Shown here: positions 8,774-17,598 of the stretch, one piece after another
Numbering within the stretch: the first letter of the stretch is position 1
Layout: every line of letters begins with the position of its first letter
Source: Paenibacillus sp. FSL K6-1096
Lineage (GTDB): Bacteria; Bacillota; Bacilli; Paenibacillales; Paenibacillaceae
Direction: 5' to 3'
Assembly: GCF_037977055.1 (NCBI RefSeq)
Contig: NZ_CP150274.1
Span: forward strand, 5,332,001-5,396,000
Length of the DNA stretch: 64,000 bases
Translations under genes and position numbers: made by a program
Notes under the pieces: model-generated
The model's database searches: none
Told to the model about the DNA's origin: nothing
Seen by the model: the letters and a program-made list of their open reading frames with translations, nothing else

Positions 8774-9655
8774 TTAATCGAAAAAGAGGCGGCGGTAGGT
8801 CAGACTCTCATCCCCGCTGCGGAATTCCCCCGGCGTCAGTCCGGTCAGGCTGCGGAAGGCCTTGATGAAATAGCTTCCGCTGGAGTAGCCGACCTGTTCA
8901 GCGATCGCTTCAATACTTAAGCTGGTCCCCCGCAGCAGCTCCATGGCCTTCTCGGTACGTACTCTGGTCAGGTAAGCGCCGGGTGTCAGGCCCGTGCTGG
9001 CCGAGAAACGGCGGATAAGATGATATTTGGACAGGGAGACATGCTCAGACAGCTGGTCCATGCTGATCATCCGCGAATAATGCTGCTCAATGAATTCGGC
9101 GGCCCGTCTGATATTCTCTGACCAGGTGTCCCGGTCACGCAATGTGGCCGCCTGCATCCGGGCCAGCTCGGTCACGAACTGGTAGACGCTGGACGAGGCA
9201 ATCAGCGGATCGGAGATCCGGCCCGCACCGGCATCCATTACAATCATCCGCGCCAGCCGGACAGGTGCACAGTCTGCAGGCAACCGCGGCACCTCGCCCG
9301 CTTCGCGCAGGAATTTGCGCCAGTGGGGCAGGATCAGATTCGGACGGATCAGCAGGAACAGGAACTCCCAGGGCTCTGCCGCATCCGCCGGGTAGTAATA
9401 ACGGTGCGGCCCGGGAATCTCCGCCAAAAGCGCCTGTCCTGCCCGCACCCGGTAGGTCCGGCTCTCCGACTCGAACACGCCCTCACCGGAGAGGGTGTAC
9501 TGGAACAGCAGCAGCGGGCCATCACTGCGCTCCAGACCGTCCCAGCGGTAAGCGGGATCAGAGACCGCATCATAACCCGCTGCGAATAAGACGCATAGCT
9601 GCAGCTCCTTGTCTTCCGCAAAGCGGAAGCCGTAGGTTCCTTTGGGGATGTCCAT
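8774..9655 (-). CDS. AraC-family transcriptional regulator
   Basis: The 293-residue protein has an N-terminal cupin-like sugar-binding half (GEGVFESESRTYRVRAGQ, then AEIPGPHRYYYP) and a C-terminal double helix-turn-helix at about 185-285. The latter contains SLSKYHLIRRFSASTGLTPG and IAEQVGYSSGSYFIKAFRSL. It is upstream of and co-directional with the GH27 gene and divergent from the esterase gene. The likely role is sugar-induced activation of both neighbours. Confidence 0.9.
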   Translation of the reverse strand: MDIPKGTYGFRFAEDKELQLCVLFAAGYDAVSDPAYRWDGLERSDGPLLLFQYTLSGEGVFESESRTYRVRAGQALLAEIPGPHRYYYPADAAEPWEFLFLLIRPNLILPHWRKFLREAGEVPRLPADCAPVRLARMIVMDAGAGRISDPLIASSSVYQFVTELARMQAATLRDRDTWSENIRRAAEFIEQHYSRMISMDQLSEHVSLSKYHLIRRFSASTGLTPGAYLTRVRTEKAMELLRGTSLSIEAIAEQVGYSSGSYFIKAFRSLTGLTPGEFRSGDESLTYRRLFFD

Positions 9656-9801
9656 AGTGTCCTCCTTATCTCAGGGATGGCATAGCCGTGTTTGTCTCCC
9701 CGCATGTATTTTTATCATACCTGACCCCGCACTAATCTTCATTGATAATTGAGAATACCTTTGTTACTGTACAGATAGAATCAGAGAAGGATGGTGCAGG
9801 T

Positions 9802-10869
9802 ATGTCTACAATGCAAGTGTACAAACCAACAGAGAAGCATGTCAAAATCATCGGGCGGACCCATCGTGTCAACGATGTGCTGTGGCTGGCCCTGTCGGGC
9901 AGCGGAGTAGAATTCTCGTTCTATGGTACAGCAGCCCGGATTACCCTGGCAGGCGATGATATTGCTGTAACCGGCAATAATCTGGCCCGGATCGGGATCA
10001 GTGTGAACGGCCGGCGGGTGATTGACGATCAGATCGACCAGCCAATCCGAAGCTATACCGTGTTCGAGAGCGGCACACCGCAGGAGATTACCGTCAGAAT
10101 TACGAAGCTCTCCGAAGCGGCGATGTCCACGGTTGGCATCCGGGAGATTGCCGTAAATGCTGCCGAGGGCATTCAGCCAACCCCGCGACAAGTACATACC
10201 ATTGAATTCATCGGCGATTCGATCACCTGCGGCTATGGCGTGGATGACGAAGAGGCGCTGCATTCTTTTTCTACGGCTACTGAAGATGTGACGAAGGCTT
10301 ATGCTTACTTAACGGCTGAACAGCTTGGAGCGGATTATAGCATGGTGTGTTACAGCGGCTACGGAATTATTACCGGTTATACGGAGAACGACCAGAAGCT
10401 GACCACGCATCTGCTGCCCGATTATTATGAGAAGGTAGGCAAGTCGGAGGGGAGATTTGGCGGCAGCCTGCTGCCCCAGGAGGTGCCTTGGGAGTTCAGC
10501 AGGTTCACACCGGAGCTGATTGTGATTAATCTGGGCACGAACGATGATTCTTACACCAAGGATGACCCCGCCAAGCAGGCGGATTATGCTGAGAGCTATG
10601 TAGCTTTTCTGCAAAAAGTCAGACGGAACAATCCCGATTCTACGATTCTATGCACGCTGGGGATCATGGGGGACAGACTGTATCCTCATCTGGAGCAAGC
10701 GGTGGCCCGCTATTCCCGGGAATCCGGCGACAGCAATATTAGCACTATGAGATTCGAGGTACAGCTGGAGGCCGACGGCTATGCCGTCGATTATCACCCG
10801 TCCCAGGCAACCCACCGCAAAGCGGCAGACAAGCTGACGGCTGAGATTCGGAAGCTGATGAACTGGTAG
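9802..10869 (+). CDS. SGNH/GDSL carbohydrate esterase, CE2-like
   Basis: The chosen ATG at 9802 has GAAGG about 11 bases upstream; an in-frame ATG at 9742 lacks a ribosome site. The 355-residue protein has an N-terminal beta-sandwich domain (about 1-120) and a C-terminal SGNH hydrolase domain. The block I nucleophile lies in FIGDSITCGYG, block III in NLGTNDD and the catalytic pair in DYHPSQATH. This two-domain order matches carbohydrate esterase family 2, which removes acetyl groups from xylan or mannan oligosaccharides. No signal peptide is seen, suggesting action inside the cell. It is divergent from the AraC regulator gene at 8774. Confidence 0.85.
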   Translation: MSTMQVYKPTEKHVKIIGRTHRVNDVLWLALSGSGVEFSFYGTAARITLAGDDIAVTGNNLARIGISVNGRRVIDDQIDQPIRSYTVFESGTPQEITVRITKLSEAAMSTVGIREIAVNAAEGIQPTPRQVHTIEFIGDSITCGYGVDDEEALHSFSTATEDVTKAYAYLTAEQLGADYSMVCYSGYGIITGYTENDQKLTTHLLPDYYEKVGKSEGRFGGSLLPQEVPWEFSRFTPELIVINLGTNDDSYTKDDPAKQADYAESYVAFLQKVRRNNPDSTILCTLGIMGDRLYPHLEQAVARYSRESGDSNISTMRFEVQLEADGYAVDYHPSQATHRKAADKLTAEIRKLMNW

Positions 10870-10919
10870 GAAGGTTACGGTGAGAGGGCGGGGACGAAGC
10901 GGAGCGGGGAATCAAGTGG

Positions 10920-11104
10920 TGATTGCACTATGTACAGTAGAAATCATAAAAACTTCACTAAGAACGCTGCCTATTGTATTTAGTACAGTAGAATGCTGGA
11001 TGAAAGCTCATTATGGGCAAAATCTCTGAATTCTGTTGTACATAATACAGTAGCAGGGAGTAAGGGGAGGTTTACAACCTATTCTAATGTACAAAGTACA
11101 ATAG
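10920..11104. repeat. Four-palindrome intergenic repeat element, copy 1
   Basis: This element occupies most of the gene-free stretch 10870-11225. Four 21-bp imperfect palindromes start at 10920, 10971, 11033 and 11084 (spacing 51, 62, 51 bp). The type form is CTATTGTA, five bases, TACAGTAG; each unit has 7-8 bp arms. Spacers are 30, 41 and 30 bases and poorly conserved. A second copy at 47667 has exactly the same spacing. No open frame or ribosome site is seen here. Function is unknown. Confidence 0.8.
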
Positions 11105-11225
11105 CCCCATGCTTAGGAATGAAATTCCGCTCCCGCCCGCCGCCCACGCCTAACTCAACCCCGCGGTAACTCCGCCTTTTTCACCAGTCCAGCGCATCAG
11201 CACTCCAGCAGACGTGCAGGGCCGG

Positions 11226-13262
11226 TTACCGGTGTATCCCCTTCTCCCGTACGAACTGCTCCAGCACCCCGAAATCCTCGGTGACCCTGCGGAACGGAAG
11301 TGCAGCCAGCACCTGCTCCCGGTAATGGTTGCGCGCTCCGGCGGACAGCCGGGAGTCGAGGATGCTGACGATGCCCAGGTCCGTCTCGCTGCGGATCAGG
11401 CGTCCGGTGCCTTGCCTCAGGCGGAGCAGCATGTCCGGCACGAACACCTCCTGCATCGGATCACCGGCCATAGCTGCCTTGTACTCATAGACCGGATCGG
11501 CCGGGACCGGGAACGGCAGCCGGAATACGATCAGATGTGACAGGTCGGAGCCCTCAATATTCACGCCTTCCCAGAAGACGCCCGTACTCAGCAGCACCCC
11601 TTTGCTCGCCCGGAATTCAGCGATAATCGCGTCCTGGGATGAGCCTTCCCGCTGCATATGCAGCGCCCAGCCCAGCTTCTCCGCACTTAGCTTCTGATGA
11701 ACATATTTCATATCCTCCTTGGCCGAAAAAAGCACCAAAGCCCGCCCGTCCGTAACATTGCACAGCCGCAGCAGCTCCTTGTACGCCGCCTCCAGATAAG
11801 CCTCCCGGTTGGCCGGAGTGTAGTAAGGAACATTCCTGGCGATGTACATCATCGTGTGGTGAGGATAGTCAAAAGGGGAGGGCTGGCGCTCCATATATTC
11901 TCCCCGGTAGCCAAGCGACTGTGTCAGGTATGCATACTGCTCCTCCAGCGTCTCCCCGGTCTGGCAAAGGGTGGCGGAGGTGAGAATGACCGGGGTTTTG
12001 CCATTGAACAGACTGTGCTTCAGAAATTGGCTGATCCCCTTCGGGCAGATGCTGAGAGTTGCTTCTCCCCGCGGGCTGCCGGCCCAGAGCAGATAGCGCT
12101 TCTCTGTACCGGCAAGCACCTGGAACAGGTGGAGCATTCCGCCCACGGCTTCATACGCATTGTCGATCTCCCGCTCGTGCCGGGACACCAGAACGGAGAG
12201 GCTGAGACGGAATTCCTGCAAAATCTGAATGCCCCGCAGCAGCGGCAACCCGGTAATCTCTGATACTTTAATCCGGTCATTGTCCTGCTTGGCTGTGAGC
12301 CGCAGGTCTGCCTCGACCTGTCTGAAGATGCCGCGCAGGCAGCGGGTGACCAGCTGCAGCGAGGACATCAGGCTCCGGTCGGCGGAACGCCTGACCAGAA
12401 TCTGCACCGCGTCCTCCAGCGCCCGGCAGGTTCCGCGTAAGGTGAATTCCAGCGTCTGGGCATCCCGGACCTTAGCTTCCAGATTATGCGCTTCATCGAT
12501 CACGATCAGTGCAGGCCGGTCTGTGATCAGACCCTTGGTCCCTTCCTTCTTCTTGATCAGGTCGCGGATCAGCAGGTCCTGGTTGACGATAATGAAGTCC
12601 ATCTCAGAGGTTCCGGCGTTAATCTTCGCTCTCATCTCATAGAAGGAGCAAGTGCTCCGGTAATGGCAATACTCGAACCGGCAATCATTCACACACACGT
12701 TCGACCAGAGGGCGTCACTGACTCCACTCTTCAGATCGGCCCGCTCGTTGATCTCTCCATGCATAATCCGCTCTGCCAGTGACAGGAGGGGGGAGCCGGA
12801 GGAGGCTTCAGCCCCTGACAGCTCCGCTGCCCGCAGCCGGCAGGCATATTGGCCCATACCTTTACCGACAACGGAGCGGACCATGGAGAAGCCCAGCCGG
12901 CTGCCGATGAACCGCAGGTCTCTATGGATCTGCTCGGAGAGCTGGATAGAGGAGGTGGCGATAATGACCGGCTGCCGCGAGATCTGATTGATCAGCAGGC
13001 CGGGAATGAGATAGGCGAAGGATTTGCCGATGCCGACACCGGCTTCAATCATCGCATTGCGGCCATGGATATAAGCGTCGGCGATATCCAGAGACATATC
13101 CTGCTGGCCGGTCCGCCCGGTGAGGCCGAGTCTGGGGAAGCGGTCATACAGGCGGAAGATGGCATTGATTAGAGCAGGCTCGATGTCTTTGACCGGCTCC
13201 TTCTTCTGTGAGTTGTAGAAATCTTGTAACCAGCTGATGCCGACCGCCCCTTTTCTATACAA
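11226..13262 (-). CDS. DinG/XPD-type ATP-dependent DNA helicase
   Basis: The 678-residue superfamily 2 helicase has Walker A EAGVGIGKS (about residue 75) and a DEAH box in VIDEAHNLE (about 255). Between them lie four cysteines (C in QYAC, then CRFEYC and STC) that fit the iron-sulfur cluster of XPD-like helicases. C-terminal motifs include SAKEDMKYVHQKL, FWEGVNIEG and RQGTGRLIRSETD. It lacks the N-terminal exonuclease domain of Bacillus DinG, so it is closer to YoaA-type proteins. It would unwind 5'-tailed DNA or R-loops during repair. The only in-frame start is TTG at 13262, with AGGAC about 14 bases upstream, so the start is less certain. Confidence 0.9.
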   Translation of the reverse strand: MYRKGAVGISWLQDFYNSQKKEPVKDIEPALINAIFRLYDRFPRLGLTGRTGQQDMSLDIADAYIHGRNAMIEAGVGIGKSFAYLIPGLLINQISRQPVIIATSSIQLSEQIHRDLRFIGSRLGFSMVRSVVGKGMGQYACRLRAAELSGAEASSGSPLLSLAERIMHGEINERADLKSGVSDALWSNVCVNDCRFEYCHYRSTCSFYEMRAKINAGTSEMDFIIVNQDLLIRDLIKKKEGTKGLITDRPALIVIDEAHNLEAKVRDAQTLEFTLRGTCRALEDAVQILVRRSADRSLMSSLQLVTRCLRGIFRQVEADLRLTAKQDNDRIKVSEITGLPLLRGIQILQEFRLSLSVLVSRHEREIDNAYEAVGGMLHLFQVLAGTEKRYLLWAGSPRGEATLSICPKGISQFLKHSLFNGKTPVILTSATLCQTGETLEEQYAYLTQSLGYRGEYMERQPSPFDYPHHTMMYIARNVPYYTPANREAYLEAAYKELLRLCNVTDGRALVLFSAKEDMKYVHQKLSAEKLGWALHMQREGSSQDAIIAEFRASKGVLLSTGVFWEGVNIEGSDLSHLIVFRLPFPVPADPVYEYKAAMAGDPMQEVFVPDMLLRLRQGTGRLIRSETDLGIVSILDSRLSAGARNHYREQVLAALPFRRVTEDFGVLEQFVREKGIHR

Positions 13263-13273
13263 TGATTGTCTTG

Positions 13274-13301
13274 TCCTGCATGAATTCCCATGAGGCTGTT
13301 A
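13274..13301. repeat. 28-bp direct repeat, copy 1
   Basis: This copy contains ATGAATTCCCATGAGGCTGT and matches 14733-14760 at 24 of 28 positions. It lies in the divergent space between the helicase gene and the zinc-ribbon gene, about 110 bp before the latter. See the findings for interpretation. Confidence 0.5.
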
Positions 13302-13414
13302 TTATTCCAGATCGAAGGCTGATAGTCAAGGACTTCATTCGAACCGGTAGGGTAAATATACTATAATAATCACAAGATTCTGATTTGCATATCCACCCCG
13401 AAGGGAGAGGTACA

Positions 13415-14701
13415 ATGAGCGAGCGTCTGCCTTGTCAGACTCCGGGCTGTACGGGAACGATACTTCCCGCAACTGCACTGAAAACCGGAGGCATCTGTAT
13501 GCCCTGCTACCAGCAGAAGAAAGCGCTGGAGCACCAGGCTTACATTGAACAGAACCGGAAAGAGGTTAACCGGTACGCCGGGATCAATGATCCGGTGGAG
13601 ATTCTGAAGATTATGCACAGTCCGCGCAGACATGACCCGCTGATTCAGGAAGTGCCTTACCCCCGAACTGCACAGGAGATCTATCATGGGCTGACGAAGG
13701 AAGAACGTGACCGGATGGAGAGCTACGCAGTAGATTTATTAGAAGAAGAGGATACCGATCAGGCCGAAATGATTCTGTTATCGCTCGCTTGCTTCACCCG
13801 TGGAGAGATTAAGCTCGGGCTGGAAGCGTTCATGCGTGAAGAGATCTATCATCCTTCCATTCTGTATAAAGATGCAGGAGTGGAAATCAGGTCACAGCTG
13901 ATAGAAAAAGTTGAATCCGATCCCGCCAACCGCAATCACCTGCTGCTGGCGCTCGCCTGGATTGGTGATGAAGCGGTGGTCAGACAGTTCGCGGTCTGGC
14001 GGGAGTCCCCGCCGGAGTGGGCGTCCGCGTTGTATCAGCCGCCTGAGGCCTATGCCCGCTTTGCGGGCTGGGAGCTGGATGAAGAGGGAGGGCAAAGGTG
14101 GCTGTTCCACCGCGAATGTTATCCGTTCAAAATAAGCGCGGAAGATAGCACGGAAGCACCTGCTACTCCGGCAGCGGTCACCGTGCTCCAGGCAGGAATG
14201 CAGTCCTGTCCATGGTGCGGGGGCGGTTTGACTGAATTATTCGATTTCGACTTGCAGCATCCGCAGCTTGAATTCATGAAGCTTCCCGGCAAACGCCTGC
14301 GCATTGCCGCCTGTATGCATTGTAACTGTTACGGAACCGTATATATGAAGGCCGATCTGGAGGGCAGGTATTCCTGGAGCGAATATAATGTGGTCCCGGA
14401 GTACCTGCCTGAACATGGGGGAGGAACGTATGAAGCGGACTGGAGGGAGATGCGGCTGTCGGAACAGCCTGCCGGTACCTATGAGAGTGCCGAATGGACA
14501 CTGGAGGCGCCCGCTTCACAGATCGGAGGACACCCGGCCTGGATTCAGGATGCGGACTATCCGGCTTGCCCCTGCTGCGCCCGGACGATGACCTTTGTGG
14601 CTCAGGCCGATATGGGACAAGTGGCGGATGATGAGGGGATCTATTATGCTTTTGTCTGCCGGGAATGCCTGATCACAGCGGTGAATTACCAGCAGACTTA
14701 G
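13415..14701 (+). CDS. Zinc-ribbon protein with YwqG/DUF1963-like C-terminus, unknown function
   Basis: The start at 13415 has GGGAGAGG 6 bases upstream; a frame-mate at 13385 has none. The 428-residue protein starts with a probable zinc ribbon (PCQTPGCTGT and CMPC). A helical middle resembles HEAT-like repeats (ALAWIGDEAVVRQFAVWRES). Two further CxxC pairs lie in the C-terminal half (CPWCGG and CPCCARTM). The segment IGGHPAWIQDADYPACPCC, with FVAQAD after it, resembles DUF1963 (YwqG) proteins, whose role is not established. No signal or membrane segment is seen. It is a lone gene. Confidence 0.7.
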   Translation: MSERLPCQTPGCTGTILPATALKTGGICMPCYQQKKALEHQAYIEQNRKEVNRYAGINDPVEILKIMHSPRRHDPLIQEVPYPRTAQEIYHGLTKEERDRMESYAVDLLEEEDTDQAEMILLSLACFTRGEIKLGLEAFMREEIYHPSILYKDAGVEIRSQLIEKVESDPANRNHLLLALAWIGDEAVVRQFAVWRESPPEWASALYQPPEAYARFAGWELDEEGGQRWLFHRECYPFKISAEDSTEAPATPAAVTVLQAGMQSCPWCGGGLTELFDFDLQHPQLEFMKLPGKRLRIAACMHCNCYGTVYMKADLEGRYSWSEYNVVPEYLPEHGGGTYEADWREMRLSEQPAGTYESAEWTLEAPASQIGGHPAWIQDADYPACPCCARTMTFVAQADMGQVADDEGIYYAFVCRECLITAVNYQQT

Positions 14702-14732
14702 ACGGCTTACTGCTCCCCGGCCGACAGCCTGA

Positions 14733-14760
14733 TCTTGAATGAATTTCCATGAGGTTGTTA
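14733..14760. repeat. 28-bp direct repeat, copy 2
   Basis: This copy contains ATGAATTTCCATGAGGTTGT and matches 13274-13301 at 24 of 28 positions, all differences being single bases. It lies about 94 bp upstream of the PAS kinase start. Confidence 0.5.
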
Positions 14761-14853
14761 ATTAATGCACTTCAGTACCCTTAATTTGTCACAGATAAGT
14801 TTCGCTGGAAGTGCTAACATGGATGGAAATAAACTGGCTGCGGGAGCTGAAAT

Positions 14854-16293
14854 ATGAGTGATTTCTCAGTTCATCACATGATGCATTACTCGCTGTATTC
14901 TTATGCCGAGTATAGTCCGGACCCGATGTATATTCTAAGCACGGACAAAAAGGTATGTTATGCTAATTCTAACTTTGTGGAGCTGTATGGGTGGACCACG
15001 GAAGAATTGAATCTGTATGATTTCCCTCATGTTCCCAGTGAGCTCAGGGATGAGCTTGCCCGGATGTACCTCTTCATTGATCAGGGACAGCGCCTGTTTG
15101 CCCTGGATACCTTCAGGAATAAACGGAATGGTGAGCTGATCAGTGTCAAAATTACGATATCCCCAGTGAAAGATCTGGAGGGGCGTATAACGGCTTACGT
15201 GTGTGTGCTGAGAGATGTAACGGACATCAAGTTCTCTGAGCTGAAATATTATAAATTATTTAATGAAGCCAATGATTCCATGTATATCTATGAGCAGGAT
15301 GATCAGGGTAAACCGCTCAAATTCCTGGATGTCAACGAAGCAGCCTGCCGGGTGCTGGGCTACACACGCCAGGAATTGTTGAATGAAACACCGCTCACTA
15401 TAGCTGCTGAAGCGCTGATTTCAGAGGCAGACCATGTCTTTCGTGATATTCATTTGGGAGAGCGGGCATTTGTAGAATGGGTTCATGTTACGAAGGAAGG
15501 CAGGTCCATTCCGGTGGAGATCAGTGCGAAGCCGCTTCAGCTGAATGGCCGGAGGATGGTGCTCTCCATTGCCCGGGATCTGACTGAACGCAAGAAAACA
15601 GAAGATTTCCTCCGGTACAATGAGAGCCTGTCCATGATCGGTGAGCTGTCGGCGGGCATCGCTCATGAAATCCGCAACCCGCTCACCAGCATCCGGGGGT
15701 TTGTTCAGCTTCTGTTCTCGCAATCGAAGATGAATAAAGAGCTGTATGAGATTGTATTATCTGAGGTAGACCGGATTAATTCAATTATCAGTGAACTGCT
15801 GCTGCTGGGCAAGGAGGCTCCGTCTGCAATGAAAGAATGTGATCTGGTCCAGCTGTTAAGACAGGCAGTTATACTGCTGAATGGACAGGCGCACATGTCT
15901 GACAACGAGATTGTTATGCAGACGGATCTGCACAGTCTGCCTCTAAGATGTGCAGAGAACAAGCTGAAGCAGGTATTTATCAACGTGCTGAAGAACGCAA
16001 TAGAAGCAAGCCCGTCTGGTGCAGAAATTAACGTAGCGCTGAACCGGGTGGGAGCGACCGGAGTGATTCACATCATGGATAGCGGACCGGGCATACCGGA
16101 AGAGCTGCTAAGCCAGATTGGCTCGCCGTTCTTTACCACCAAATCGGGAGGCAACGGACTGGGCGTCATGATCAGCAAAAAAATCATACATAATCATATG
16201 GGAACATTCCAGTTCAATCAAAAGCAGCCGACAGGGACTACAGTTGAAATTACGTTGCCCGTGCTTCAGGAAATGAAGCCTACAGCTCCGTAG
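14854..16293 (+). CDS. PAS-domain histidine kinase, sporulation-kinase-like
   Basis: The 479-residue soluble kinase has a first PAS domain at about 15-120 (SPDPMYILSTDKKVCYAN) and a second at about 130-250 (FLDVNEAACRVLGYTRQELL). The phosphoacceptor H271 lies in IAHEIRNPLTSIRGF, and the ATPase domain carries FINVLKNAIEASP and GGNGLGVMIS. The domain order matches Bacillus KinA/KinE-type kinases, which feed the Spo0 phosphorelay, and no response regulator gene is adjacent, as expected for such orphans. The phosphorelay role is inference. Its 3' end overlaps the convergent LacI gene by 14 bp. Confidence 0.88.
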   Translation: MSDFSVHHMMHYSLYSYAEYSPDPMYILSTDKKVCYANSNFVELYGWTTEELNLYDFPHVPSELRDELARMYLFIDQGQRLFALDTFRNKRNGELISVKITISPVKDLEGRITAYVCVLRDVTDIKFSELKYYKLFNEANDSMYIYEQDDQGKPLKFLDVNEAACRVLGYTRQELLNETPLTIAAEALISEADHVFRDIHLGERAFVEWVHVTKEGRSIPVEISAKPLQLNGRRMVLSIARDLTERKKTEDFLRYNESLSMIGELSAGIAHEIRNPLTSIRGFVQLLFSQSKMNKELYEIVLSEVDRINSIISELLLLGKEAPSAMKECDLVQLLRQAVILLNGQAHMSDNEIVMQTDLHSLPLRCAENKLKQVFINVLKNAIEASPSGAEINVALNRVGATGVIHIMDSGPGIPEELLSQIGSPFFTTKSGGNGLGVMISKKIIHNHMGTFQFNQKQPTGTTVEITLPVLQEMKPTAP

Positions 16294-17326
16294 AGGCCTC
16301 AACCCTCCGGCAGGAGCCCCGTTCGATCAATAGCGTATCCACCTTAACCTTGGTGCTGACTGCGGGCCGGACATGAAGGGAGGCGGTGAACAGATCCACG
16401 GCCCATGCGGCCATCCGTTCCTTCTCGACATGAACCGTAGTCAGCTCAGGGGTCACAATCTGCGATTCATTGATGTTATCGAATCCGATGACAGATACAT
16501 CCTCTGGTATGGACAGGCCCAGCTCACCCAGCGCCTTCATGGCGCTGATGGCGATGTAATCACATTCACAGAACCAGGCGGTCGGGAAGGGCTGTCCGCT
16601 GTCCAGCAGACCCTTCAGCTTGTCCCGCAACGGTCCCTGCGAGGAGATCATCGTCGGGGGAACCGCCAGGATGTGGCTGGGCTGAATGTCCGTCTGAAAT
16701 TCCGCGATAGCGGCCATGAAGCCGCGCTGCCGTTCTTCAAAGTTATGAATCCGCTCCTCGGACGCGAGATAGCCGATTCTCCGGTGTCCCTGCCGCGCCA
16801 GATAGCTCCCCGCCTGATAGGCCCCCATATAGTTGTTAATCTCCACAAAAGGCACAGGAAGCGCATCGAAGCAAGTATCCAGTACGATCAAGCCGGGCAG
16901 CTTCTCCGCGAGATCCGCGATTCTGGAGGCAGCCAGGCTGGTGCCGAGCAGAATCACACCGCTGGTCCGCTCCTCCATCAAGGTCTGAATTCCCTGCGCA
17001 TAGTGCTTTTCTTCAATAGTGGAGAAAATAAGACTGTACCCGCTCATCCGGCAGCGTTCCTCAATATGATGAATCAGCTCCCGGAAAAAGGGCTGCTGGT
17101 AATACTCCTCATGCACCAGTCCGGCGTTCGTGAACACCAGAAAGCGCAGCGTCCTGGCGTTGCCTTCAGCGGCCGCCGCTCTCCCCCTGCCTGTATATCC
17201 ATAGGCCTCAGCCAGATACAGAATCCGCTTGCGTGTCTCCGGCCCGACCCCCGGTTTGCCGTTCAGCGCCAGCGAGACTGCGCCCTTGGAGACCCCGGCC
17301 AGCCGGGCAAGCTCCTCCATATTCAA
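16280..17326 (-). CDS. LacI-family transcriptional repressor
   Basis: The best start is TTG at 17326, with GGAGG seven bases upstream; the next ATG (17320) is too far from that site for good initiation. The 348-residue protein has a helix-turn-helix at the N-terminus (MEELARLAGVSKGAVSLALN, then GVGPETRKRI). A periplasmic-binding-protein-like sugar domain follows (VILLGTSLAASR, YQAGSYLARQGHRRIGYLA, VSVIGFDNI). It is divergent from the glycoside hydrolase/oxidoreductase pair at 17599, its likely regulon. Confidence 0.92.
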   Translation of the reverse strand: MNMEELARLAGVSKGAVSLALNGKPGVGPETRKRILYLAEAYGYTGRGRAAAAEGNARTLRFLVFTNAGLVHEEYYQQPFFRELIHHIEERCRMSGYSLIFSTIEEKHYAQGIQTLMEERTSGVILLGTSLAASRIADLAEKLPGLIVLDTCFDALPVPFVEINNYMGAYQAGSYLARQGHRRIGYLASEERIHNFEERQRGFMAAIAEFQTDIQPSHILAVPPTMISSQGPLRDKLKGLLDSGQPFPTAWFCECDYIAISAMKALGELGLSIPEDVSVIGFDNINESQIVTPELTTVHVEKERMAAWAVDLFTASLHVRPAVSTKVKVDTLLIERGSCRRVEASTEL

Positions 17327-17413
17327 TGCAATTCCTCCGTTTCCGTACGTTATAAGTATCTTTAGTGTAGGGGAAGAGAGCAAATTTAGCAATTCGCCTG
17401 TGTTTTGTGTTTT

Positions 17414-17430
17414 GTTTAGTATTGTTTAGT
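17414..17430. promoter_or_regulatory. Tandem GTTTAGT repeats, putative operator (site 1)
   Basis: GTTTAGT occurs at 17414 and 17424, exactly 10 bp apart, upstream of the LacI gene. A similar pair lies at 17545-17562. Both sit in the divergent control region, so a LacI or activator site is plausible, although the layout is direct rather than the palindrome usual for LacI proteins. Confidence 0.4.
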
Positions 17431-17544
17431 TTATAGACTATGGCTAATCATCCGAAAATCGTGCGAAATTAGAATATTGACGGGCATTTTCATGTGAGGT
17501 AGGATGAGCTTATCATCGATTATATTATATTAACATCAATATTT

Positions 17545-17562
17545 GTTTAGCTATCGTTTAGT
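17545..17562. promoter_or_regulatory. Tandem GTTTAG repeats, putative operator (site 2)
   Basis: GTTTAG at 17545 and GTTTAGT at 17556 are 11 bp apart and end about 36 bp before the glycoside hydrolase start. They mirror site 1 at 17414. The pairing of two similar sites across a divergent promoter region would allow looping; this is inference. Confidence 0.4.
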
Positions 17563-17598
17563 TTGCATTTGCGGTTCATACAGAAGGGAGCAGGATGT

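Noticed and set aside
16280..16302. Frameshift between the PAS kinase and LacI genes
   Set aside because: The 14-bp overlap is simply two convergent genes with overlapping ends; both reading frames are complete.
16373..17365. 330-codon open frame on the plus strand
   Set aside because: It is antisense to the clear LacI gene in the same span, with no recognisable motif and no ribosome site.
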